14,263 nucleotides of DNA from Tritrichomonas foetus (GCA_001839685.1 MLAK01000016.1:1-14263); one strand, 5' to 3'. Positions 1 to 8,198 are shown, counted from the stretch's first letter. A program made the numbers and translations. Notes: a model not told the origin generated them from the letters alone.

Positions 1-72
1 TCTTCAACAAATTTGACAATTTCGATGATAGCTTAATTAATAGAAAATTCAATAGCAAATTGATATTGCTCT

Positions 73-88
73 CATTGAAATTTCAATG
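73..88. repeat. 16-bp perfect palindrome
   Basis: CATTGAAATTTCAATG equals its own reverse complement. It lies 66 bp upstream of the surface-protein ATG. It could bind a dimeric factor, but a palindrome this AT-rich is expected about once by chance in a window this size. Confidence 0.6.
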
Positions 89-122
89 CCAAGCATACAA
101 TTTAAATTACACGAGGATCATT

Positions 123-144
123 TCATTTTTTTTTTTTTTTTTTT
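123..144 (+). promoter_or_regulatory. Initiator-like TCATT followed by a 19-T run
   Basis: TCATT at 123-127 fits the trichomonad initiator pattern TCAYW, in which transcription begins at the A. Here that A is base 125, which would give a 29-nt 5' UTR before the ATG at 154, and most of that leader would be the T run at 126-144. Assignment is by pattern and position only. Confidence 0.35.
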
Positions 145-153
145 CCAAAAAAT

Positions 154-2701
154 ATGCTTTTGTTGCTTCTTGCTGCATCAGTCACTTCTCAGGTAAAAAG
201 TGGCAATTTGCTCCATAATGACGAGATCAACGAGGTTATTCAGAAAGCTCTTGTCGATGCTGACTCTAAGAAAAACAGAAACAACGAAGAGTTCGAAAAA
301 GAAATGCTACCAGGTACTTACGTTATAGGACAATGGATCATAGAGCTTGCTCATCCTTTGACCGGACCAACAACACGTGAAATTCAAGGTTATTCTACGA
401 GCCAAAACTATTATGCCATTGTTGTGGACAAATCGAAGATTTATGATAGTGCAACAGTTATCATTTAATGATAAAATAACAGTTCAAGAAACATACTATT
501 ACCCAGTGTTTCAGAATCATCTACAATCTTTAGCACCATTCTATGGTAAGTTTAGTGCTCCAGATAAAGTCTACAAAGTTAAAATTGTCAGTATCAATAC
601 AAATAAACAGCTTGATAGAATAATTATGACAACATTTAGTAATGGAAGAAACCCATTTTTCTCTGTCGACTTAAAAGGAAAACCAGAAGGAGATCAAAAT
701 TTAAAAAATTTGGGAATTAATCCCAATACTGAATATTTTATAACAGGATATCATATAGAAGCGAACTTTGTTGATACATCTTTTGCTGGACGCGATGAAC
801 GACTTGAGTTAAACAATGAAATTACGGGTAATCATGCATTTTCCACATCATTTGGTGTCATTACTATTAATATTGAATCCATAAATGAATTTGATGTCAC
901 CCTTCTATATTCACAACCAAAATCAATGATGATTGGTAGATATTTACAAGGAATTTATTCACCTCCAATAGTTGAAGATACAGATGTTTCTTTTGATAAA
1001 AAAGTGCGTATTTCATCACCAAACAATCTTGAAAAATTACAGTCTGATGTAAAATATGTTGTGTTGGGAATTGATTTTTCGGACAGTTTTAATGACGGAG
1101 CAAATGTCATGCCAAGTGATTACAATGGATATATTGTATTAAATGTTCCTGGATGGACAGTTTTGTCGGAAGAGTCAACAGAAATTAATGAAGGAATATT
1201 TATTGTAAAAATTAATTCAAATGTTGGAAATCACATCATATCACATGATGGTAATTATGTTTATATTCCAATGAGAAGGAAAAAAGTTATCACAGATTCT
1301 GAAGAATATGTATATGCCTATGGGCCATACAAATTAAATTCTAAAGGTTCACCATTCTGTGATCCAACTGCTTATTATACTTTTGAACAAAATGATTTTT
1401 CTCGTCTTGGTTGTATTTCTGGAAATGACGAATATAGTTTTATAGATCAAGATGGGGAAATCAACAGTGAATACCAAATTACTTATAAGATAGGTGAAAA
1501 CCTCAAAATTATTCAAAATTTCCCATATATTCACCAGTCATATGGTCAAGCCACAGTTGCAGCTTACCAGAGTCATTTTGATATTCCAACCAAAAATACT
1601 CAAAAAACTTTTTCAATGACGACAGATAAAGTCAGCGAGTTTGGAAAGAAAGTTCAAATAAATATTTTATCAACTGATACAGAAAGTGATCTTTTATGTA
1701 TTCAAAATGACCAAATTATTAGCCCAACGTCACAAGGAAAATACGAAATTGACCCAACAATAGGATTTACATTCTATAAGATGTGTACATCAGATGAACA
1801 GGCATTCTGTTATCAAACTATGGATTTGAAAGGAGGCCATTCAGGAAAATGGTTTACTGTAATTACTTATCCAGATGCAAGTGGAATTATTCCAGTTGAA
1901 CCTAATTCTGAATTAGGTCGCGGCTTCAAATACGATATTGTTGCCAATCATGATAGTGTAGATTTCTCAAAAATCAGTGTCGGTCTAATTTCTACTAAAA
2001 TTTATTCTTCCTCCTCAACAATCTCCAGCAATCTCAAAATAAATATACAAAAAGGATCTGTTGTTCGCTCACCGTTGAGATACTCTAAATCCAACAAATC
2101 AATGAAAGCAGAATACGATGGAAATCCGTTATTTTACACAAACATTTGTTATACTCTTGGTGAAGATAGAATTCCTGTTAAAAGGTCTTTGTATATTTCC
2201 AATCCTACTCATTATGCAGTACAAATGGGATTCAATGTTAGAGAAGCAGATTTTAATCCAGATAATATTGAAATTGATTCAAATGGTTGTTTGTCTGTTT
2301 ATGAATATAAACTTGAAGCACCAAACGATGCTAAAATTTTGGAGCTTACAGGAATCAGCGATTTTGTCAAAGAGGCCGAAGTTTCAGTAACAGGTGAATA
2401 CGAAACTCTTATGACTCTTCCAGATCCAGAAATACCTGATTATTCACATGGAGAAAATGATGGAAATATTACTGCAAATGATGAAAATATTACTGCCAAA
2501 GATTCTTCAAGTGGAAATGGACCAAATGATAATAATACAGATGAGCCAAAATCTAATGCCGCAGTTATTGCAGGCAGTGTTGTTGCAGTAATAGTTGTTC
2601 TTGGTGTTGTTGTTGGTCTATTAGTATTTTTCCTTGTAATTAAAAAGAAGAAAGAGCGATCTACATCAAGCAACAATGAAATTCAAAATGACGAAGTTTA
2701 A
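154..2701 (+). CDS. Type I surface protein, frameshifted in this sequence
   Basis: Single-pass membrane protein of unknown family. The ATG at 154 starts a short hydrophobic signal peptide (MLLLLLAASVTS). Its frame runs to stops at 466-474 (TAA TGA TAA), while the main coding frame covers the rest. About 848 residues result if one base is skipped near 450-465. The large ectodomain is rich in Asn, Ser and Tyr with scattered Cys, and I see no leucine-rich repeats. A D/N/S-rich stalk precedes a 28-residue membrane helix (2558-2641) and a 19-residue tail starting KKKKER. The main frame has no upstream ATG of its own, so both parts belong to one gene. TAAA at the stop matches the trichomonad polyadenylation context. 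The break could be a real mutation, an assembly error or, less likely, a 34-nt intron (449-482). Function is unknown; adhesion or a receptor role would be a guess. Confidence 0.75.
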
Positions 2702-2886
2702 ATAGTTACTTTCAAAATTTCCATTTATTCTTTTTTGTTTAAATATTTCGTAAAATAATAAGTTTCAATAAGCTTTTCAGCATATTTTACCTATATACCT
2801 TCTTATAGAATATATTAAATATATTAGAAGACATATAATTGAGAACATTACATTGTTTTCAATCAAACATAGAGATAGAAAATTAA

Positions 2887-3099
2887 ATTCACTGTTCACG
2901 CAGTAAATTAGATGATGGTGTGATTACAGATAATCCAAATGACACCAAGAATGAAAAATGTCAAACAAGTATTATTGTTTGTGGTGCAATTGGAAGATTA
3001 GCTGCTGTTGGTATAATAGTAACTTTTGCTACTGTGCTGGTTAAGAGAAATAGAAATAAAACACTCTATGGATTCACTAGAGCTTTTTATAAAAATTAA
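2887..3099 (+). pseudogene. Remnant of a surface-protein C-terminus (TM plus basic tail)
   Basis: An open frame of 70 codons follows an in-frame TAA at 2884-2886 and contains no Met. It encodes a polar D/N/T/K stretch (from 2911), then a hydrophobic segment of about 25 residues (roughly SIIVCGAIGRLAAVG and onward), then a stop-transfer KRNRNK and a short tail ending at TAA 3097-3099. The order of polar stalk, Gly/Ala/Val/Ile helix and basic tail is the same as at the end of the gene 190 bp upstream. I infer a decayed tandem relative that has lost its ectodomain. It could instead be a chance frame or a 3' exon, though no donor or acceptor is evident. Confidence 0.5.
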
Positions 3100-3409
3100 T
3101 ACTTGTTTCAGCCTTTCTTTTTTTATATAAATTTTAAATATATTTTTATCATATCAATAATATAATTATCAAAGAATTAATAAAAATATCATCGAGGCTG
3201 GAGTTTCCAAAACTCTCAAGTCAATATGTTCAAACACTCAACTAAATTCGAATTTTTTTTTATTTCCACATTTTAGAAATTCATTCCCTCTAATTCATAT
3301 TTTCAATGATGATTAATTCAGAGAGTTGATAAATATAATTAAGAGGAAATACCAAATATAAAGAATCACACATGAAATATTTCATGATAATTGTATCTAA
3401 GAAAAATTT
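3100..3409. other. Convergent intergenic spacer
   Basis: This lies between the membrane-tail remnant (+) and the 3' end of the Rab gene (-). It is AT-rich with no open frame of note. It contains a small hairpin (GAGTTT-CCA-AAACTC near 3201-3215) and the palindrome at 3371-3386. No RNA gene was recognised. Confidence 0.5.
3371..3386. repeat. 16-bp perfect palindrome downstream of the Rab gene
   Basis: CATGAAATATTTCATG is self-complementary and starts 24 bp beyond the Rab stop codon, within its probable 3' UTR or just past it. A role in 3' end formation is possible but unproven. Confidence 0.55.
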
Positions 3410-4062
3410 TTAGCAGCATGAATCATTATTTTCATTTTTCTGATTCTTCGATTTCACATTCCCGGCGTTGTGTTGAAAATGTTCAGCCCTTTTAACGGTC
3501 GCTCGAGCAATTTCAGTGAAAAGTTTTTCAATATTTAAATCTGTCAATGCTGAAGTTTCAAAATACTGACAGTCAAATTGGGTGGCTGCAGATTGACATT
3601 CCTCTTCTGAAATTGCTCTTTGGCCAGCCAAATCAGCTTTGTTTCCAACCAAAAATTTCATCGTTTGTGGATCTGCAAGTTGGTCGGCCTGTGACATCCA
3701 GTAAGGAACGCTTTCGAATGACTCGCGCTTAGTTATATCGAAAACTATAGCAATACCGTTTGATGATCGATAATACGAAGAAATGATTGATCGAAATCTT
3801 TCCTGGCCGGCTGTATCGAAAATTTGTAACTGAATAATTTGATCGTCGAGTTCAATTCTTTTGATTTTAAAATCAACGCCGATTGTAGAAATGTAGGATT
3901 CATTAAAATCTTCATTTATATAACGACCGAGGATGCATGTTTTGCCTGATCCTGAGTCACCGATAAGAAGGATTTCTGTAGCGTTAGAAAAAAACTATAT
4001 ACTTAAGAGGAAGTCACTGGAATTAGAAGAAAAGAAACATACAAATCTGCGTGCTTTTCCAT
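3410..4062 (-). CDS. Rab-family small GTPase (Rab1/Rab8-like), two mini-introns
   Basis: GTP-binding switch for vesicle traffic. The gene joins 4062-4043, 4016-4003 and 3975-3410, which is 600 nt or 199 residues plus stop. It starts MEKHADFDFLLKILLIGD, the usual Rab N-terminus. Visible motifs are P-loop GDSGSGKT (17-24), switch I STIGVDF (41-47, Thr42), DTAGQERF (65-72) with catalytic Gln69, NKAD (123-126), ETSAL (151-155, where SAK is usual) and a C-terminal CC for geranylgeranylation. The RabF3 Trp before DTAGQE is Phe (IFDTAGQE). Exon 3 has no ATG before the P-loop, so the start needs both introns removed; without splicing the frame ends after 19 codons. The stop is in TAAAA, a trichomonad poly(A) context. 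TCATT at 4085-4089 (-) could be the initiator, 25 nt before ATG. The exact Rab subclass is uncertain; GTPase identity is not. Confidence 0.95.
3976..4002 (-). other. Mini-intron 2 of the Rab gene (27 nt)
   Basis: Starts with GTATAT, has a run of seven T, and ends with TTCTAACGCTACAG. CTAAC plus the nearby CAG closely resembles the trichomonad fused branch-point/acceptor motif (ACTAACACACAG). It sits just after the first base of codon 12, directly before the P-loop exon. Confidence 0.88.
4003..4016 (-). other. 14-nt micro-exon of the Rab gene
   Basis: The micro-exon TGACTTCCTCTTAA supplies the last base of codon 7, codons 8-11 (DFLL) and the first base of Lys12. This restores the conserved Rab stretch FDFLLKILLIGD exactly. 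Confidence 0.85.
4017..4042 (-). other. Mini-intron 1 of the Rab gene (26 nt)
   Basis: Starts with GTATGT and ends with TTCTAATTCCAG on the minus strand. CTAAT is a plausible branch site right before the acceptor, as in trichomonad introns. The length is not a multiple of three and the intron sits between the second and third bases of codon 7. Confidence 0.85.
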
Positions 4063-4200
4063 TATTTTGATGAACTTTTTGAATAATGAAACATAATTGA
4101 TTCTGGTATTATCTGGTCATACTGACACAAAATTTGTCTTTCAATACATTCAAATTTACAAAGTGATCGGGAATGTCTTTATCGTCATTTCTTTCTGAAA

Positions 4201-4279
4201 GTTTACATCAAAATTCTAAATTCAGAGTCTGAATTTCAGAAACAAATTTGTAAACCCAATTACGATAAACTTATCGTAA
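4201..4279. promoter_or_regulatory. Inverted-repeat cluster in the Rab/GAF divergent promoter
   Basis: Three inverted repeats lie in 79 bp: GTTTACA 4201-4207 with TGTAAAC 4249-4255; nested inside it, AAATTCAGA 4218-4226 with TCTGAATTT 4228-4236 (1-nt spacer); and TTACGATAA 4260-4268 with TTATCGTAA 4271-4279 (2-nt spacer). The last contains ACGATA on both strands, a core resembling Myb-recognition elements known from trichomonad promoters. The 293-bp spacer separates divergent genes, so both could be controlled from here. Confidence 0.5.
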
Positions 4280-4355
4280 ATGAATTCATTGGTGAAATTA
4301 ACGTTTAATGGTCAAAATTAATTATAATAAATAAACGTGCGTCAAGTTTACCAAA

Positions 4356-6320
4356 ATGAAAAGAAATAAACGAAATTCGACCAAACAGAAAGCTTCAACT
4401 CCTCGTCGGCCAAAACTTACACTCAATCAAATCGATTTTGTTCTCGGCGAATCCCAACAAAGCGTTAAAAAAGTCATCTCTCGTCCAATCACTCCCCGAG
4501 GGAGGCCTCCTCCACGAACTCCAGTTTCACAAAAAGTTTATCATACAATATCAACACGCTCTGGAATCTTGGCTTTTGAAAACACGCCAACGCCTCGGAA
4601 AATTCGAACATCAAAGATATCGAGACAACCATCCGTTATTGAATATAGTGATGATTCATTTGACCATGACGATAACAATCCATGCCAATCGAAAGAAACA
4701 GCGAATGAATCTTTTCACAATGATTCAAATGAAAATTTATTTTTGACACTGGCACTTTTGAAAACAATGGTTCCTCAAAGAATTGCACCTTTGCTTGAAA
4801 AAACACCACTCTTTTTTCGGACTTTGTTTACTGAAGGAAAAATTGACCCTGAGCTTGTCAGTTCAATTTCCGTTCGTTTACTTCCAACTGATCTTCGAAG
4901 GTTTGTTTTAAATTTTTCGCATGAAACTAATTTTTATAATTCTGTCTCCAAATGTAACGAAGCTCACGATATTGAACAAGTGCTATGTAATCTCTTACCG
5001 ATTTCAAGGGCAACACTATGGGTTCGAACCGAAAGTTCAGATTATATCTTTTCTAAAACATTAAATGAAGTATTACCAATCAATAGATCGATTGTTGGAT
5101 ATTGTTTAATGAAACGTGAAGATATGATTACTGGTGATCCTGGTGATTCTCCAGGATTTTGTATTGATGTTGATATGGCACTTTTAAGGGATACAAAATC
5201 AATGATTTTATTACCAATCTTTTCTTCAAACATCCCTGTTGCTATCTTGCAAGTCGTTGGATTTTACAATAAAATAGCGAAAACACAAGTAGAATTTCCA
5301 AAATATTACATCGAGATATTAAAGATTGTCAGAAATATTATTCAAAAACGCTTTTATACAGTTGCACCTTCAAGAACTGTTCCAAGTGCAGTTGCGAAAA
5401 TTTTTAATGAAATGGAGTTAACACCATTTAAAAAAATTGTCTCAAGATTTTCGAAACTCTTCCAAGATCTGGTTCCGTGTGACATATGCGACATTTTTGA
5501 ATTTGATGAACGCAAAAAAACTTTAACAAGGCTTTCTGATTCATCTGTTTTTGATCATGAAACAGGTGGTATTTCTTTTGCAGCAGCTTTAACAACAGAA
5601 CCAATTAGTATTCCTCATGCAAAAAAGCATCAATTCTTTAATCCAAACATTGATGGACTTTTAACAAATAAATCTATTTTATCTAAATCTTATTTCGATA
5701 ATAGAAGTCACTTTGTAGTAACATTACGAGCTAAATGGAAATCACCTGCTTTTATTCCACAAGATTTAGATATTGTTGATGAAATTGCACCATTAATGAT
5801 GGAAACTTTTCGACTTTCAAGATGGATTACCGAAAAAACAATGAGTGATGAAAGTTTCAAAAGGCAATGCCATGTTATCGATATTATGAATAAAACGTTA
5901 AATTCTTTTGTTACAACACATTGTGATCATTGGGAACTATTCAAAGACTTTACTCATCAACTTTTTGATTGTGAATCATGTTTTATTTGCATTTTTGATG
6001 GGCAAAACATGAAATATAATCCATCCAATATCTCATGTCCTTTTGATTTATGTATCTCAGGTGAATCCTACAATTATAGAGAAGTGAGACATCTAAATGC
6101 AGATGAATCAACTTTAGATTTAAGTTTGTATCATGAGCTTGGATTGAAGATGAATACAGCATTTGCATTTCCTTACAGGTATTTTAAACGTGTTGTTGGT
6201 GCATTTGAATTAATTAATCCAGATCAAACTTTACTTGATGAATTTTCGCAGAAAATGACGAGTATTGTGGCATCACTTTTGTTTCCAGATCTTGTTCTTA
6301 CTATGAGTGGAGATTGCTAA
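4356..6320 (+). CDS. Protein with three diverged GAF domains
   Basis: Putative ligand-sensing or scaffold protein of 654 residues, starting at the ATG at 4356. Residues 1-95 are basic and Pro/Ser/Thr-rich (RPITPRGRPPPRTPVSQK) with several S/T-P sites; an acidic patch follows at 96-110. Three GAF-like modules come next: about 200-305 (core strands KSMILLPIF and VAILQVVGFYN), 350-485 (the clearest, with GGISFAAALTTEPISIPHA then HQFFNP), and 505-645 (FAFPYRYF, RVVGAFELINP). GAF domains commonly bind cyclic nucleotides or small ligands and often precede cyclase or phosphodiesterase domains. No such output domain, signal peptide or membrane segment is visible, so the protein probably works through partners. 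I cannot identify ligand residues. No introns are needed. It is divergent to the Rab gene and unrelated to it in function. Confidence 0.8.
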   Translation: MKRNKRNSTKQKASTPRRPKLTLNQIDFVLGESQQSVKKVISRPITPRGRPPPRTPVSQKVYHTISTRSGILAFENTPTPRKIRTSKISRQPSVIEYSDDSFDHDDNNPCQSKETANESFHNDSNENLFLTLALLKTMVPQRIAPLLEKTPLFFRTLFTEGKIDPELVSSISVRLLPTDLRRFVLNFSHETNFYNSVSKCNEAHDIEQVLCNLLPISRATLWVRTESSDYIFSKTLNEVLPINRSIVGYCLMKREDMITGDPGDSPGFCIDVDMALLRDTKSMILLPIFSSNIPVAILQVVGFYNKIAKTQVEFPKYYIEILKIVRNIIQKRFYTVAPSRTVPSAVAKIFNEMELTPFKKIVSRFSKLFQDLVPCDICDIFEFDERKKTLTRLSDSSVFDHETGGISFAAALTTEPISIPHAKKHQFFNPNIDGLLTNKSILSKSYFDNRSHFVVTLRAKWKSPAFIPQDLDIVDEIAPLMMETFRLSRWITEKTMSDESFKRQCHVIDIMNKTLNSFVTTHCDHWELFKDFTHQLFDCESCFICIFDGQNMKYNPSNISCPFDLCISGESYNYREVRHLNADESTLDLSLYHELGLKMNTAFAFPYRYFKRVVGAFELINPDQTLLDEFSQKMTSIVASLLFPDLVLTMSGDC

Positions 6321-6663
6321 TGCTATTTCTAATTTTGTTTGTAAATGTTTATATATGTTATTCTCATTCTTTAACCTATTTATGATATATAATATTATAA
6401 ATCCAATAAGTATATCGGAAAGCATTAACAAATCTGGTAAAATAATATGACTTAAGTTCTTTAGAAATGTAACTTTCAAAAATTTCACTAAATTCACATT
6501 GATTCAATAATGATATCCTTTTGAAAAACATCATGCTTTTGTTTCTCAAATCCACTGAGAATCCTTTGTTTCAATACACTTTTGGTCACAAAAAGGGAGA
6601 GTTAAGACCAATTTTTACCTCGATCCGACTGTAACATAGATTGATTCTTATGTATTATATTTG
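6321..6663. other. Intergenic spacer before the glycosyltransferase
   Basis: Mostly AT-rich. A less AT-rich part at 6533-6634 carries a 33-codon ATG frame (MLLFLKSTENPLFQ...) ending in TAA. It cannot be joined to the downstream gene in frame through the GT at 6631. CCTTT occurs at 6518-6522 and 6572-6576, but far from the next start. No RNA gene was recognised. Confidence 0.4.
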
Positions 6664-7987
6664 ATGTCATTTGTAACTTTTTCAATGATATATCTCACCT
6701 CACAAGTCTGTGGTGAATTCGCTTTTTTTTGCTTTCTGCAGCTTGGTTTACTCACTTACTCTCCACGATATCAGTTTCCATTTGTGGACTGGCGAAAACG
6801 TCTGGAGAAGCCGCACCTTACCCCTCGCCAAAACCTGGTTCAAATTCGTTCCAAAAATCGACGTTTATACCGACGGAATTCCATTTTTAGGACTCAAACA
6901 ATTTTTCAGAACCTCCAATCACCTCAATGCGACAATTCACGTCACTCCAACCTTCGATATCTTCGAAAAAGGGACATTCGTCTCACAGATGAAATGGTCG
7001 GCTGTCCAACACCGCCACTTGTTTTCCATGTTCCAGGCATACCGGCTTGACCCAAAGAAGCCATGGTACTTCTTTGCTGATGATGACACATTCGTCCTTC
7101 CGACGACCCTTCCGGATATACTTGGCAGTTTCGATTCTGAAACCCCACAAATCCTAGGTCACCTTTATCTCAGTTATTCATGTAGAAAGCACTTGCCTGA
7201 AAAGAAAAAATACTACGTCTTTGCACAAGGTGGAGCAGGAATAGTTGTTTCACATGGACTTATGAAAGAATTTGGTCCATATATAATGAATTGCTCCATT
7301 AGCCATCAAGAATACCACTTCGCAAGCGATATGCGATTAGCAGTATGTATTGAAAATTTCTACCATGATAAACCCAATTTAAGATCAAAAATATTCAAAG
7401 ATTTGTCAAATTTAAACGGAATGGAACTTGAAAATAAACCACGAAAACCAAATAATTCAAATCCTTATTCATCCTTTCATAAAATAACCAAAGAAGAAGC
7501 ATTTCTCCAAATTTATAATGCTGCTTATTCTATATGGAAAGACAAAAATGGGAAAGAATTATTCATGGATTGGTCTTACATGGCTGGAACTTTAGTTAAC
7601 ATTCCATATGATAATAATAATCATGTAGTTGAATGTAATTTTGGAATGAATTTCCGATTTTTCAATTATTTTAATTTAACACAGCATTTGGGCCACCCCG
7701 AAGTAATAAATGCAACATCACAATTCGAACCAGTTTTTGATGAAGAAAAAGATCCACTCCATCAAAATCCACGATCTTTCGTTCAATTTTATCAAAATGG
7801 GTACAAACTTTCACTTTTTTGTAAAGAGAATTTAACACATGGTGAATTTTTACTTGATACTTTCACAATGGAACCAGTTTTTGGTGCTCGGTATTTTGTG
7901 AATTGTCCAAAACCACAAGAATTTTTGGTTAATCACCCAGGAAAATATTCACCAGAAGATTTGGTTTATGATACATTCGAATATTAA
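6664..7987 (+). CDS. Fringe-like GT31 glycosyltransferase (C1GALT1/Fringe type)
   Basis: Probable secretory-pathway beta-1,3-glycosyltransferase. The catalytic frame is open from 6689 to the TAA at 7985-7987 but has no ATG until codon 94, counting the GTG at 6710 as codon 1. Numbered from there: RTLPLAKTW (35-43), the metal-binding DxD site WYFFADDDTFV (DDD 124-126), QGGAGIVVS (173-181) and SDMRLAVCIENFY, all in GT31 order and close to core-1 galactosyltransferase and Fringe. A hydrophobic N-terminus (SLFFAFCSLVYSLTL) would be a signal anchor. The start is unresolved. Removing a 34-nt GT..AG segment (6673-6706) joins ATG 6664 in frame and gives MSFSVVNSLFFAFCSLVYSL, 429 residues in all. Alternatively the T8 run at 6723-6730 has one base too many. 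The second half is Asn-rich with several N-x-S/T sites. The sugar donor and acceptor cannot be told. Confidence 0.82.
6673..6706 (+). other. Candidate 34-nt intron at the GT31 5' end
   Basis: Starts GTAACT and ends CTCACCTCACAAG. Its removal links ATG TCA TTT to the open catalytic frame with no stop. Against it, the donor is not GTATGT, there is no CTAAY before the acceptor, and it is longer than the two Rab introns. Confidence 0.4.
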
Positions 7988-8082
7988 TTTTTTGTTTTCT
8001 TTGGAAAGATCAAAATAATTTTAGCTAGACACACATTGTGCTGTGACTATTGATATATATATATGTATCATTTCATTAAAAT

Positions 8083-8100
8083 TTTAAAAAGCTTTTTAAA
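8083..8100. repeat. 18-bp perfect palindrome
   Basis: TTTAAAAAGCTTTTTAAA is self-complementary around an AGCT centre, 96 bp past the GT31 stop. It could fold as a hairpin in the 3' flank. Confidence 0.55.
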
Positions 8101-8109
8101 GCCGATGAA

Positions 8110-8198
8110 ATTAGAACTTTTCAAGAACCAATGGGGAAAAATCTTCTGTAACTTTAAGGTCTGGTTCTCACTACTTTATATTAGAACTTTTCAAGAAC
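8110..8198 (+). repeat. Pair of 19-bp direct repeats
   Basis: ATTAGAACTTTTCAAGAAC occurs exactly at 8110-8128 and again at 8180-8198, 70 bp apart start to start. The sequence between and beyond the copies is not repeated. Confidence 0.75.

Larger units (their letters stand above)
1..153. other. AT-rich 5' spacer
   Basis: I find no convincing gene here. One + strand frame stays open from base 3 to about 224, but it has no ATG, is propped up by the poly-T run, and overlaps the start of the next gene in another frame. The stretch holds a palindrome (73-88) and the poly-T leader (126-144), and probably serves as the 5' flank of the surface-protein gene. Confidence 0.5.

Noticed and set aside
3..224. 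Open frame across the window start
   Set aside because: It has no ATG, includes the poly-T run, and clashes with the better-supported signal peptide frame at 154.
457..482. 26-nt GT..CAG segment as an intron in the surface-protein gene
   Set aside because: It matches the Rab introns in length, but its removal leaves the wrong reading frame with an early stop.
5021..5030. GGTTCGAACC, resembling a tRNA B box
   Set aside because: It lies inside the GAF-protein coding frame, and I find no matching A box, acceptor stem or anticodon stem around it.
6533..6634. 33-codon ATG frame upstream of the glycosyltransferase
   Set aside because: It looks slightly coding-like, but it is short, matches nothing, and cannot be spliced in frame to the GT31 gene using the GT at 6631.
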